From a virus, in the IMG/VR virus record IMGVR_UViG_3300007504_000959, positions 1-56,564 of that record: a stretch of 56,564 nt of DNA; one strand, 5' to 3'. The notes under the pieces were generated by a model. That model did no database searches. It was not told the DNA's origin and saw nothing but the letters and a program-made list of their open reading frames with translations. Below are positions 22,315-30,715 of the stretch, piece by piece (positions within the stretch are counted from its first letter, which is position 1; each line of letters starts with the position of its first letter). The translations under genes were made by a program, and so were the position numbers.

Positions 22315-22411
22315 CGGGACTATTCCCCGTAGACCGGTAGCGGGACTATTCCCCGTAGACCGGTAGCGGGACTATTCCCCGTAGACCGGTAGCGGGACTA
22401 TTCCCCGTAGA
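22308..22411 (+). repeat. Four exact copies of a 26-bp tandem repeat
   Basis: Copies at 22308-22333, 22334-22359, 22360-22385 and 22386-22411 are identical. Each contains CGGGACTATTCCCCG, an inverted repeat around a GACTAT core, which recurs singly before several other genes. It lies between the 21988 gene and the 22469 gene. It could be tandem promoters, operators or an origin iteron set. Confidence 0.9.
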
Positions 22412-22416
22412 CCTGC

Positions 22417-22496
22417 ACCGAGGTTCTCATGTCCCGCTCCATCCTATCCTCCCAAGACCGAGGTTCTCATGTCCCGCTCCATCCTATCCTCCCAAG
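22417..22496 (+). repeat. Direct duplication of 40 bp spanning a start codon
   Basis: Positions 22417-22456 and 22457-22496 are identical and each contains GAGGTTCTCATGTCCCGC: ribosome site, ATG and ten codons. As 40 is not a multiple of three, the first start opens a different frame (64 codons) from the second. Confidence 0.9.
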
Positions 22497-22891
22497 ACCG
22501 TGGCTCCCTCATTCGTCTCGCTCGGAGTCTCCCGGCGGGCGACGAGACCCGACGCGCTGTCCTCGCCGGGATGTGGAAGAACCAGGAGAAGGAGCAAGCA
22601 GCTCTCCAGGTGGTTCTGAGTGACATCTTTCGAGGTCCTCTGAACCACGGAGCGATGACCCGGCTGGAGAGGCTGGCCAAGGATGCCCCCGCCTACATGA
22701 TCCTCGAGGGGATCAAGTCGTGGTCGGACGATGAGGACAACCTGGAGGATTACCCCCAAGCTCGGGTAGTGGCCCAGGCCATCTCCGTAGCGGAGCGTTC
22801 GGTAGGTCGTATCCCTTCAGGGTCTGTGTACCGGCTCGAAGGAGAGGCGCGGATGACGGCCAATCTCCTGGATGAGATCTTCGGGGAGTGA
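22469..22891 (+). CDS. Hypothetical protein, 140 aa, divergent leader
   Basis: Starts at the second duplicated ATG: MSRSILSSQDRGSLIRLARS, loosely like the MSLR-IL-SEG leader. Helical, ends RMTANLLDEIFGE. The duplicated upstream start at 22429 would give an out-of-frame 64-residue peptide. Family unknown. Confidence 0.7.
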   Translation: MSRSILSSQDRGSLIRLARSLPAGDETRRAVLAGMWKNQEKEQAALQVVLSDIFRGPLNHGAMTRLERLAKDAPAYMILEGIKSWSDDEDNLEDYPQARVVAQAISVAERSVGRIPSGSVYRLEGEARMTANLLDEIFGE

Positions 22892-22893
22892 GT

Positions 22894-23075
22894 TCAGCAG
22901 CCCAGTAAGGCAGCCCCGACCACCATCGGATCGTGTCCTGAGCTCTCGAGGATCTCCAGGTCCTCCATCTTCCGACGGACCCACGGGTATCCGATGGCGT
23001 CTTCGAGAAGGACGTCGAACTCCTTGCCAGGGGTTCCAGGTATGCTCGGTCCACTCGATTCCGGTTGTATCACCC
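22894..23075 (-). CDS. Hypothetical protein broken by +1 shift, about 60 aa
   Basis: The ATG at 23075 starts MGDTTGIEWTEHTWNP, like the start of DUF5131-type phage proteins. At AACCCC (about 23032) the natural text jumps to the +1 frame: GKEFDVLLEDAIGYPWVRRK, then MVVGAALLGC to a stop at 22894. Removing one C restores a single frame. The rest does not look like DUF5131. Confidence 0.5.
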
Positions 23076-23303
23076 ATCTTCGTTGACCTCCAGACCCGAG
23101 GTTACCGGGCCTTCCAAGACCTGGTTGAGTTCTTCCAGGACCTTGTCGAAGTACTCCTTGGGATCCATCCCTGCCTCCGCAGCATCCTTCTTGATCTTCT
23201 CCCACATCTCGGGAGTGATCTCCATGGAGGATTCGACCCGGACATTGGCGGGAGTGAATCCCTGCTTCTCGATAGCAACCCAGCTGAGGACAGTACGGGA
23301 CAT
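23070..23303 (-). CDS. Hypothetical protein, 77 aa
   Basis: ATG at 23303, divergent from the plus-strand gene at 23327 with only 23 bp between. A helical middle (ITPEMWEKIKKDAAEAGMDP) and acidic end. The stop overlaps the next gene start. Family unknown. Confidence 0.65.
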   Translation of the reverse strand: MSRTVLSWVAIEKQGFTPANVRVESSMEITPEMWEKIKKDAAEAGMDPKEYFDKVLEELNQVLEGPVTSGLEVNEDG

Positions 23304-23326
23304 GGTTTCCGCGGTAGGGTGGTGGT

Positions 23327-23557
23327 ATGCTGTGGCGAACAGGTAGATTTACCTCGTACCCTGACGACGGACGCGCTTTCTTGGAAAAGGGTCTGGACGA
23401 GCTCTGGAGAGCCTACAGGACGGACGCAGAGGGCCGGTGCGTAGAAGGGTTCCCCCTCCTGATTGAGAGGGCCTGGGAGGACGTACAGGACGCCCAAAAG
23501 TGGGTCGAGTCTAACGTCCCTCCGACGGAGCTTTCAGGACTCGCTCGGCCGCTTTGA
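23327..23557 (+). CDS. Hypothetical protein, 76 aa
   Basis: ATG at 23327, GCGGTAGG about 12 nt upstream, no separate ribosome site. Helical (AFLEKGLDELWRAYR, LLIERAWEDVQDAQKW). Family unknown. Confidence 0.6.
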   Translation: MLWRTGRFTSYPDDGRAFLEKGLDELWRAYRTDAEGRCVEGFPLLIERAWEDVQDAQKWVESNVPPTELSGLARPL

Positions 23558-23569
23558 GGCACTCGAACA

Positions 23570-24091
23570 TCAACGCCTTCCCAGGATCCGGAGAGCCTCC
23601 CGTGCGTGGTCGTAGGTCAACCCAACCCGAGTCTCAGTGCGGATGAACCGGCGAGACCCCTTAAAATGCCCCAGCCTGCTGCTGTCGTCCAGGATGACGT
23701 AGTTGTCGTGGCCGGGGTGGTCATCCAGCCACTTCTGGATCGCGATCGCCCGACGGTCGTCGGTCTGGATGTCGCCCTTCCACTCGGACCACCCACCGGG
23801 GTCCAGGTAGTAGCCGTCCCTCCGGGCCTGGCCTTTAGGGAAGCTGGTGATCTCGATGGCAGGGGCACACACCCCCGTCCTCACCAGGATCTCAGACATC
23901 CACTCACGGGTCGCTCCGTAGGTCCATGTAGAGTGGACGACGACCATCGCACCTGATTCCCGAATCAGGTAGTTGAGGACGGCCACCTTCTCCGGGAGGA
24001 ATGAGGTGTGGTCCATCCGTCCCGGAGCGCCGAAGTTCATCACCCCGTCGATGTCAAGGAAGATGATCGGTCTCACTTCTTGGATCCCCAT
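23570..24091 (-). CDS. HAD-like hydrolase of the HAD_SAK_2 type, 173 aa
   Basis: N-terminal PIIFLDIDGVMNF supplies the HAD nucleophile DxD. VVVHSTWTYG is the second motif (S/T), and YVILDDSSRLGHF the acidic third motif. The layout matches the HAD domain seen in phage and bacterial RNA-repair contexts, which acts on phosphate esters. Start at 24091 overlaps the previous gene, with GGGAG ahead. The substrate is unknown. Confidence 0.75.
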   Translation of the reverse strand: MGIQEVRPIIFLDIDGVMNFGAPGRMDHTSFLPEKVAVLNYLIRESGAMVVVHSTWTYGATREWMSEILVRTGVCAPAIEITSFPKGQARRDGYYLDPGGWSEWKGDIQTDDRRAIAIQKWLDDHPGHDNYVILDDSSRLGHFKGSRRFIRTETRVGLTYDHAREALRILGRR

Positions 24092-24630
24092 CTCTGCTCC
24101 CAGTGAGGCCTGCACATCTGCCCGTATTCCTCCACGGAGGCGCCACAGAAGCATGTCGGCGGAAGGGTAGGGCCGTGGCCGATGGCGATGAGGTGCCGGA
24201 GACGGGCGTGCCGCTCGTTGGCGTAGGACTTGCGGGGGTCCTTCTTCAGGGTCTCGATGATTGAGTCGGCCTCGTTGGTCCCGCGGAGAATGAATCCTGC
24301 TCTCTTGAGGACGGCGTCTATTTCCGCCTTGAGCTCTTCGACGTCAAGACCTTTTCGGAGTCCTGTCGCGAGCTCAGGGAGTCCTGAGGTAGGGTTGCTG
24401 ATTTGCCAGCCCACCCATTCCTTGCAGGGGCTCCAATGAACCTTGGCGACCACGTTGTGGCCCAGGCGAGGCTCGGTTCCGTGGTGGCGCCGAGCGGATT
24501 GAAGATTGGTGAGCGGGGACCATGGGCCCAGGAGCCGAAGGGGCCGGTAGTCTGGAGCCACAAAGTATTCGGAGAGTTCCTTCCCCTGTATGACCAAAGG
24601 CTCTACGGTCTGGTGTGCATCGTTGTTCAT
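24073..24630 (-). CDS. Hypothetical zinc-binding protein, 185 aa
   Basis: ATG at 24630 lies 13 nt after CGGTAACAT with no ribosome site, so a leaderless mRNA is possible. Features: a helical centre (EELKAEIDAVLKRAGF) and CFCGASVEEYGQMCRPHWEQ near the end, a small cysteine/histidine site. Family unknown. Confidence 0.65.
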   Translation of the reverse strand: MNNDAHQTVEPLVIQGKELSEYFVAPDYRPLRLLGPWSPLTNLQSARRHHGTEPRLGHNVVAKVHWSPCKEWVGWQISNPTSGLPELATGLRKGLDVEELKAEIDAVLKRAGFILRGTNEADSIIETLKKDPRKSYANERHARLRHLIAIGHGPTLPPTCFCGASVEEYGQMCRPHWEQRWGSKK

Positions 24631-24695
24631 AGACTATGTTACCGGGTTCTTCCCTGTGGGATCCGACGTAACTCTCCCACTACCTCGGAGCATAG

Positions 24696-24938
24696 ATGCC
24701 TCCTGCAAGCGTTGTCGATACATGGACCAGACTGATCAACGTGCGTGTCGGATCTCCCATCACAGACGCCACCTCCCAGGAGGTCCTCGAGGCGTTCCAG
24801 GAGGTCCGGAGGCACAAGGGCTCGGACTACATCGAGTTCTTCTTCAAGAAGAACGGCCAGTGGCGGGAGTGCCTGGACTCCTCCGACTTCAACAATCTGG
24901 CCAACTGGATCTTCTTCAACCGCTCTCGGTCCGGGTAA
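24696..24938 (+). CDS. Hypothetical protein, 80 aa
   Basis: CGGAG ahead of the ATG. MPPASVVDTWTRLINV, helix SQEVLEAFQEVRRH, strand YIEFFFKKNGQW and end NLANWIFFNRSRSG. Family unknown. Confidence 0.65.
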   Translation: MPPASVVDTWTRLINVRVGSPITDATSQEVLEAFQEVRRHKGSDYIEFFFKKNGQWRECLDSSDFNNLANWIFFNRSRSG

Positions 24939-24945
24939 CTCGGGC

Positions 24946-25254
24946 ATGTCCACCCACCGACACCGATTCGTGACAGGTGGGGCCTGTGCTATCCCTCTCT
25001 GTAGGGAGCGCTGCCCCCACCCAGTCTTCTCCCCGGACCCCTATGGGCGGCTCATCTGTACAGACTGCGGGTGTCTGAAGCCGCTCTCCGGATCTCCGGA
25101 CTTCTACGAGCTTCCGATGGGGCCGCCCATACCCTGTACCATCAAGAGCTTCAGCTACCAGGGAGTGAGTGCCGAGGGCCAACCTGCTCCCAGTCTTCCA
25201 GACTACAGAATCGAAGAGGCTGTCCGGGGGCTGATAGGTCTCGATACAGAATGA
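24946..25254 (+). CDS. Hypothetical zinc-ribbon protein, 102 aa
   Basis: ATG at 24946. CAIPLCRERCPHP and LICTDCGCLKP give a cysteine pattern typical of a small zinc ribbon. The C-terminal 100 nt overlap the convergent gene, so one end may be wrong. Family unknown. Confidence 0.6.
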   Translation: MSTHRHRFVTGGACAIPLCRERCPHPVFSPDPYGRLICTDCGCLKPLSGSPDFYELPMGPPIPCTIKSFSYQGVSAEGQPAPSLPDYRIEEAVRGLIGLDTE

Positions 25255-25759
25255 ACATCCCCTCGCGTTCGTACACCGCGACGTAGTCGAGAATCCAGCG
25301 CTCCTGCCCGTTCTTGCTTCCCCAATATCCACGGATGGGGAACCCTGCCACTGACTTCACCTCAGGATAGTCGAGGGTCTGTAGGTCGGCGTCCTTGGGG
25401 ACCAAACACCCCATCGAGAGCCAGTACATCAGGCTGGACTCGGTATCCAGGACACACTCAGGCTCGTCGGTGTAGCGTTCGTCTCCGAAGCCGAAGTCCG
25501 AGTCGGCCATGATGACCTTCTTGTTCTTGAAGGTGTCCACCCAGGCTTCCAGGCATTCCTCGCAGATGACGATTTCCAAGGTACACAGATCAGCGGGGAA
25601 GCGGCTTCCAAATCCTCCGCTCAGCTGGATGACGTGGAACCCTGGGAGGAAACCAGGGACCTCGGGGACCTCCTCTGCCTTCCCACACTTGTCACACTCC
25701 ATCTCGCGAATGGAGTGGATCAGGGAGGCAACTGCGCGGGTTCTCATTTTGGCAGGCAT
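25151..25759 (-). CDS. Hypothetical zinc-binding protein, 202 aa
   Basis: Starts MPAKMRTRAVASLIHSI; CGGTAACAG lies about 30 nt ahead. MECDKCGKAEEV and IVICEECLEAWVD form two CxxC pairs around residues 21-72. The second half is beta-rich (ERWILDYVAVYEREGMFILY). Family unknown. Confidence 0.65.
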   Translation of the reverse strand: MPAKMRTRAVASLIHSIREMECDKCGKAEEVPEVPGFLPGFHVIQLSGGFGSRFPADLCTLEIVICEECLEAWVDTFKNKKVIMADSDFGFGDERYTDEPECVLDTESSLMYWLSMGCLVPKDADLQTLDYPEVKSVAGFPIRGYWGSKNGQERWILDYVAVYEREGMFILYRDLSAPGQPLRFCSLEDWEQVGPRHSLPGS

Positions 25760-25771
25760 ATGGTCCTCGAA

Positions 25772-25791
25772 GGTAACTCCAGTCTGTTACC
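25772..25791. promoter_or_regulatory. Inverted GGTAAC...GTTACC pair between divergent genes
   Basis: GGTAAC and GTTACC are separated by 8 nt and sit about midway between the divergent starts at 25759 and 25804. Each GGTAAC points to one gene at about 27-30 nt. This is the clearest evidence that GGTAAC acts as a directional promoter element. Confidence 0.55.
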
Positions 25792-25803
25792 GGAGGTGAT
25801 GAC

Positions 25804-26157
25804 ATGGAAGACAAGAAGCTGGGAAGGCCCTGTGCCGAAGATGTCCTCCGCGTCCTTCGCCTCTACCCGGATACGCTCTGGGAGGTCGCGCAGAAGATCA
25901 ACCGCAAGCTGGTGACTCCTTGGAAGAGGCAGGTATCCTGGGCGAGTGATGAGCTGGTGTTCTGGCGAAGGACAACCCCAGACGGCGGCCTGTTCATGGC
26001 AACCATCGAGAGGGTTGAGAGGGACGGGAAGGTTCGATGGAACTGGTCCTGTCAGGACCACACCTCACACAGCCCCACGCTCCAACAGGCCAAGGACCGT
26101 TGCGATCGTCTCCTTCAGAAGAACGGCTTCTACCTGCCAAGTGACGAAGTCGCGTGA
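25804..26157 (+). CDS. Hypothetical protein, 117 aa
   Basis: CGGAGG precedes the ATG. MEDKKLGRPCAEDVLRVL, then a beta core (LVFWRRTTPDGGLFMATI, KVRWNWSCQDH) and a C-terminal helix. Coupled to the next gene by a GTGA overlap. Family unknown. Confidence 0.7.
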   Translation: MEDKKLGRPCAEDVLRVLRLYPDTLWEVAQKINRKLVTPWKRQVSWASDELVFWRRTTPDGGLFMATIERVERDGKVRWNWSCQDHTSHSPTLQQAKDRCDRLLQKNGFYLPSDEVA

Positions 26158-26369
26158 GACTCTACTTGGTCACGATCGAGGAGGTCCCTGGAGGCGTGAG
26201 GACACTCCTACAACGCGGGGAAAACCGTCAATGGTACACCCTACAGGGCCGGGTTGTGCCGACGTATCTACAGGACTACCTGGGGCCTACAAGGACGCGT
26301 CGATTGGAGTCTCTCCTGGATCAGCACTTCAGGGAACACCACATTCGGTTCCCTCAGATGCTCGGCTGA
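26154..26369 (+). CDS. Hypothetical protein, 71 aa
   Basis: GTG start overlaps the previous stop. MRLYLVTIEEVPGGVRTLLQ, WYTLQGRVVPTYLQD. No recognised motif. Confidence 0.65.
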   Translation: MRLYLVTIEEVPGGVRTLLQRGENRQWYTLQGRVVPTYLQDYLGPTRTRRLESLLDQHFREHHIRFPQMLG

Positions 26370-26373
26370 CCAG

Positions 26374-26769
26374 CTAATCAAGGAGGTCGGCGAGCCAAGA
26401 CTCCCGGTTCGCTTCGATGTCCTCGGCGTTCTTCTCGGTCCTCTGGCGAATGCGCTCGAGGTCGGCGTCGGTGAGTAGCCAGGTCTCTCGGATGGCTCCC
26501 TCCCGGACGTTGACGCCATAGTAGGAAAAGGCCTCCCGGTGGTGGCGCTCTCCCGCGTTCTTGACGATTGTGAAGCCCCCGCGTCGTCTCTTGGGAGCGT
26601 CCTCTGGATTCTCCTGCCCTCGGAGGGCGAGCTTCCATCTCTCCTCCTCCGTGACCAGCCAGTACTCCTCGGTCCCTACATCGGACTGGACCTTGACGAA
26701 CCAGTACCAGGGATCCGCTCCGAACTTCCGCTCTGCGTTCCCCACCTTCTTGAGCATCCCGAGGGCCAT
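26374..26769 (-). CDS. Hypothetical protein, 131 aa
   Basis: GGAGG upstream of the ATG. Two similar segments, YWFVKVQSDVGTEEYWLVTEEE and SYYGVNVREGAIRETWLLTDAD, suggest an internal duplication of a small beta-alpha unit. Basic middle (PKRRRGGFTI). Family unknown. Confidence 0.65.
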   Translation of the reverse strand: MALGMLKKVGNAERKFGADPWYWFVKVQSDVGTEEYWLVTEEERWKLALRGQENPEDAPKRRRGGFTIVKNAGERHHREAFSYYGVNVREGAIRETWLLTDADLERIRQRTEKNAEDIEANRESWLADLLD

Positions 26770-26795
26770 AGACCACCTCCAAGACCTACTCTACC

Positions 26796-27476
26796 TCACA
26801 CGAGCCCTATCAGGAACGATATGAAGGGCGCGTTCAGCCGAGGATCCTCGGGACTGGGTTGTGTCTCGGACCAACCTACCATGGCGCTGTGGTCCAGGAA
26901 GTAGAGGCTCTCCAGCTTCGTGTCGTGGGTATGGACCTCCCCAGTCTTCCCCTGAGGACACGGATTCCCTACGAGCTCCCAGAAGGGGTTCATCAGGTAA
27001 GGGAGTCTGAAGTGGCTCTTGTTGCTACACCCGTCGTCCTTGTACTCCCGGAGCGCCCACTGTAGGTGGGAGTTCAGACCCCACCTCATGGTGTCGAACG
27101 CCTCCGGGGTCCAGACCCCCATCTCGAGCATCCGGGCTCGTGCCCATAGCCAGGCATCCAACTCCGTCTCCAAGTGAGGCTTCAATCCCATCTGGAAGTT
27201 GCCGAAGAAGTGGCCCAGCTCATGGAAAGCCACTGCTGCGGTAGGGATGCTGGTGACCCGGGGGATCCACGCTATCCGACAGGGATAGCAAGTCCGGGGT
27301 CTTGGGGTGAAGTAGAGACCCAGATCAATGGCCTCGGCCCACCGGACGATTTCCCTCTCGAGGTGCTCTGCCCACGGATGGGGATCAAGCCAGGTCCCGC
27401 TTTCGGAGTTGCGCGGGCGGATAGCTCGTACGGAGACCGCGTACTTCCAACATGCGCAGCGCTTCCTTTCTCCCAC
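26796..27476 (-). CDS. HExxH zinc-metalloprotease-like protein, 226 aa
   Basis: AAVAFHELGHFFGNF near residue 82 is a clear HExxH metal-binding helix. Flanking acidic residues (ETELDAWLWARARMLEMG) could give the third ligand. N-terminal CACW and CYPC cysteines are also present. The target is unknown. GTG start coupled to the upstream gene. Confidence 0.65.
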   Translation of the reverse strand: MGERKRCACWKYAVSVRAIRPRNSESGTWLDPHPWAEHLEREIVRWAEAIDLGLYFTPRPRTCYPCRIAWIPRVTSIPTAAVAFHELGHFFGNFQMGLKPHLETELDAWLWARARMLEMGVWTPEAFDTMRWGLNSHLQWALREYKDDGCSNKSHFRLPYLMNPFWELVGNPCPQGKTGEVHTHDTKLESLYFLDHSAMVGWSETQPSPEDPRLNAPFISFLIGLV

Positions 27477-27477
27477 T

Positions 27478-27900
27478 TCACGTTCGGGAAGCGAGCCGGC
27501 GCATCATCTGGTCCTTGGTCTCGATGCCCATGTGGAAGGCGTCGCACATGGACTCGTAGAACAGGCTCCACCAGGCTCGGATCATGTTGTCCGGGTGAAG
27601 ATAGCCGACGATCTCTGCACAGTGGATGAAGTGCATCATCCAGTGGTGGGAATAGGAGTCGTGATCCTTGAGGAACGCGCGGAGGGCTTCATCGCTGGGG
27701 ATTCCGGTCCAGTCCCCCATGAACGAGCCGGCGTGCTCCTTGGCGTGGGCGTTGTTCATCACCGTCCACCGGTATGCCTGGACCAGTTCCTTGGCCGGGC
27801 AGTACTTGGGAGCGCCGTCGGGGCCTCGGATTCCAGTGACCAGGGTTCCTTGGATGGCCAGGGGCTGTTCGATGACCCAGTCACGGAGAACGCACGGCAT
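27478..27900 (-). CDS. Hypothetical protein, 140 aa
   Basis: Starts MPCVLRDWVIEQPLAIQG with CGGTAACAG about 25 nt ahead. His-rich middle (KDHDSYSHHWMMHFIHC) that might bind metal. Family unknown. Confidence 0.7.
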   Translation of the reverse strand: MPCVLRDWVIEQPLAIQGTLVTGIRGPDGAPKYCPAKELVQAYRWTVMNNAHAKEHAGSFMGDWTGIPSDEALRAFLKDHDSYSHHWMMHFIHCAEIVGYLHPDNMIRAWWSLFYESMCDAFHMGIETKDQMMRRLASRT

Positions 27901-27924
27901 GAAGACCTCTCTGTTGGAGGTCTG

Positions 27925-28902
27925 TTACCGGGACAGCAGTCCTTGGATCCTCTGCTCGAGCCTCTCCGGCTTGCAGAGTCCCTGGACCAATCGGCGGGGG
28001 AGGAGAGACAATCCCGCCGCTGCTCCCAAGAGGGCTCCGGCGACTGCGGCGTTGGTATCCGTGTCTCCTCCGGCCATAATCACCCTTGTGAGGACCTCCT
28101 CGAACTTCTCGGCAGTGGTTGCCCCACGCAAGGGATGCTCGTGGAAGCGTCGGAGGGCCCAGAACCCGGCACCCATACACTTCCATGTGTATCCGATGGG
28201 CGCGCGTCGGTTCAGCCTGCCGGGGGTTAGTCCCTCATCCAGATGGAGGTCCTTGAGGCTGGCCAAGGTCCACTGACCACAGTCCCCATGGAACTGGTTC
28301 CCAGCCCTGCCCGCGTGGGCAATCGCGAATGGGATTGTCTCTCCTCTCACCAGGAGGGCTGTCGCGACGGCAACGGCAACCGAGCCTGCGACGCAACGGG
28401 GGTCGAAGTGAGTGACCTTGCAGGTGTCCCATGCCTTCCTGATGGTCCACTCCGCATCTCCTGGACGGAGGAGGCCAACTGCGGCAGCACGCATGACCCC
28501 ACCGTTGGGGGCGGAGTTTCTCCCGGAGTTCTCCCAAGCCTGTTCTGAGACTGCGAAGGGATCCAAGAGGAACACGCTGTCGGAGAGGACGTTCCAGGTG
28601 TGAGTGCCCATCCCCCGGCCGTCCCTTGTGGCCCAATCCAGGAACTTCTGAGCGACCGTCACTGGCTTGGCGTGTCCGTCCTCCAGGTATGCGTCGAGGA
28701 TCGCGAGAGCCATCTCGGTGTCGTCGGACCAGTCCCCGGCCTCCCACTTGGTTTCTCCTCGATCCACCTTCCGGTACTCGAGAGGGCAGTTGCCGACACG
28801 TTCGCGGATGGCGCTGCGAGGCATGAACTCCAGCGGGAGTCCGAGGGCGTCTCCGATGGCCTTGCCGTAGAGAGCCCCTCTGAGTCTGTCTTCTTGGGTC
28901 AC
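27925..28902 (-). CDS. ADP-ribosylglycohydrolase (DraG/ARH family), 325 aa
   Basis: Removes ADP-ribose from proteins or related adducts. Hallmarks in order: ALYGKAIGDALGLPLEF near residue 10, WSDDTEMALAIL near 60 (Mg-binding DD), and IMAGGDTDTNAAVAGALLGA near 280 (the family GGDTDTN). GTG start overlaps the previous stop. A phage could use it to reverse host ADP-ribosylation defence or to recycle NAD metabolites, but the target is unknown. Confidence 0.88.
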   Translation of the reverse strand: MTQEDRLRGALYGKAIGDALGLPLEFMPRSAIRERVGNCPLEYRKVDRGETKWEAGDWSDDTEMALAILDAYLEDGHAKPVTVAQKFLDWATRDGRGMGTHTWNVLSDSVFLLDPFAVSEQAWENSGRNSAPNGGVMRAAAVGLLRPGDAEWTIRKAWDTCKVTHFDPRCVAGSVAVAVATALLVRGETIPFAIAHAGRAGNQFHGDCGQWTLASLKDLHLDEGLTPGRLNRRAPIGYTWKCMGAGFWALRRFHEHPLRGATTAEKFEEVLTRVIMAGGDTDTNAAVAGALLGAAAGLSLLPRRLVQGLCKPERLEQRIQGLLSR

Positions 28903-29887
28903 CGTGTGTTCCTCGACTTCAGTTCTGCGATCCATTCGTTGCTCCAGGGCTTGTCCCGAGGACCCAACGGGGGGTGGGTGCCGTCCTTGTTGAACTTGGG
29001 GAGCACAAATACCCAGCCAGAACCGTTGGTCTGATCGAGGCTCCCCCGAGCCATATCGTTGTGGGGTATGCGCCACTCAACAAGGGTTTCTTCGACGAGC
29101 TTCTCATCCCAAATCTCAGCCAGTTTCTCCCGCATGGTCTTGTACCATGCGATGTTCCCATCGATGTCGTCGTAGGGGTCCTGGAGTCCGTTGTCTCGGT
29201 TCCATTCCTCTCGAAGGATGGTCTGCTCCTGGCCAAGGACTTCCCGGAATACGGCTTGGGTGCAGAACTCCTGGAAACTTGCCCCGTTGATGGAGCCGGG
29301 GACTTGTCCGTCCTGTTGGGAAGAAGCGAGTTGGGCGAGCCACATGTCCCGCTGGCGCTGGACATTTTGCGCTACGATCAGAGACTGCGGATCAATTGGG
29401 TTGTCCGTGTCCAGCCACATGTCCTCCGGGAAATCGAACTCTGACCGCTTGTCCGAGACCCCGTTCCAAGGGCAGAGCTCAAGAGGAATGAGCTTGTGGT
29501 GAGGCCACCGTTTCCGGACGTCCTCCACATCCTTCTCCTTGGGTGTGAGACCGGCCATACGGATGCTGATGCCTTGGATGTTCTGGCCGCTCACCAGATA
29601 GAAGTCTTGATTCCCCGAGTAGAACTCCCACGCCTGCCGCTGGGCAGGCGTCATGTCTTCCAGGGATACGCCGTCCCCACTATGGTGTTGGAGTGTCCTG
29701 TCCGCGAGGACACAGGCGTAGAGGGCCTCGTGCTCCGGGGCCCTCTGGGCGAACTCTTCCTCGGGAACTCGGACCCACTCCCCAGCCAACCAACAACCGT
29801 TGGAGTTGTTGAACCCCGGCTGATACAGCTGATACCGGGCTTCTTGTGTCGAGTGATCCGGGAGAATCCGTTCGAGGGAATAGGCAT
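28899..29887 (-). CDS. Hypothetical protein, about 329 aa, start broken by indel
   Basis: The long frame opens without a start at about 29882: AYSLERILPDHSTQEARYQL, NNSNGCWLAGEWVRV and so on. An ATG at 29887 overlapping the upstream stop (TGATG) joins it if one C is restored in ATGCC. Internal text includes MTPAQRQAWEFYSGNQDFYL and DDIDGNIAWYKTMREKLAEI. Coupled to the ADP-ribosylglycohydrolase gene. Family unknown. Confidence 0.6.
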
Positions 29888-30453
29888 CAGCGCACCAATT
29901 TGAACTTGGGCTCTGGGAACACCAAGGAAGTGTCCGGGGTCAGAACCGGGGAGGGCCGCTTCCGGAAAGAGAAGGGCTCAAATCCCTCGGGGTCGAACCC
30001 GCCGAAGATGGCTGCGACCATGTCGATGCGCCAGCCCTGGAAGAACTGGCGTTCGATGTGATGCTCCGTCTCTACTTCCTTGTGGAAGTGGACATCCGAG
30101 GCCGTCGGGGGGTTGTAGTAGATGACCTGCATGGCCTTGTAGTGGGCCAGCATGTGCTTGTAGAACTGAAGGAGGCGCTCCCGTTCCCAAACCTTGAGGA
30201 TCTGGGTCGTGTCCTGCTCTCTCCAGGTGTCTCCCTCCTGCGCCAGGAACGGAGACCGGGAGGGGTCGTCCCAGATCTGGACCAAGGGGAACTCGGTCCT
30301 GCCGTCGGGGCCGGGAGGGATCTGAAGGAGGTCTCGAAGAACTGGCCCCTGGCCAGTGAACTCGACTGCTTCGGCCTGGGCACATCCCTCAGGGATCTTG
30401 ACCCGAATCAGGTCCTGGTCCTGGGGGAGGATCCACCTGTGTATGACGGACAT
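29887..30453 (-). CDS. Hypothetical protein, 188 aa
   Basis: AGGAGG directly ahead of the ATG. MSVIHRWILPQDQDLIRV; a helical centre (RERLLQFYKHMLAHYKAMQ) and an HFHKEVETEHHIE stretch rich in His and Glu. Family unknown. First gene of the group leading to ADP-ribosylglycohydrolase. Confidence 0.7.
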   Translation of the reverse strand: MSVIHRWILPQDQDLIRVKIPEGCAQAEAVEFTGQGPVLRDLLQIPPGPDGRTEFPLVQIWDDPSRSPFLAQEGDTWREQDTTQILKVWERERLLQFYKHMLAHYKAMQVIYYNPPTASDVHFHKEVETEHHIERQFFQGWRIDMVAAIFGGFDPEGFEPFSFRKRPSPVLTPDTSLVFPEPKFKLVR

Positions 30454-30505
30454 GAGCCTCCTGCGGTAGCGAGACTATGGATTTACCCTGGGAACTGGAG
30501 TGAAC

Positions 30506-30715
30506 ATGTCCCTGCGCGATATCCTGTCCTCTGAGGGTCTGACCAAGAAAGAGGCACGTATTGATCACGGCCGGGCTCTCCGTCTCATCGGCGAAGCAGA
30601 CTCCAAGACCCGCGCTGCCCTCGCGTCCGTGATGTACCAGGGTCCCGCTGCGACGCATCTTCAGGATGCCGCCGAGAGCCTGAAGGAAGCGGCGAGGCAG
30701 GTGATGTCTCTGTAG
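30506..30715 (+). CDS. Small protein with MSLR-IL-SEG leader, 69 aa
   Basis: MSLRDILSSEGLTKKEARID is the shared leader and makes up nearly a third of the protein. The remainder is one or two helices (RALRLIGEADSKTRAALAS, LQDAAESLKEAARQVMSL). A GAGACTATGG promoter-like motif lies about 30 nt upstream. Like T4 internal proteins it is small and has no enzyme domain. Confidence 0.7.
   Translation: MSLRDILSSEGLTKKEARIDHGRALRLIGEADSKTRAALASVMYQGPAATHLQDAAESLKEAARQVMSL

Noticed and set aside
22308-22411. CRISPR array.
   Set aside because: The repeats are directly abutting with no spacers and no cas genes are present.
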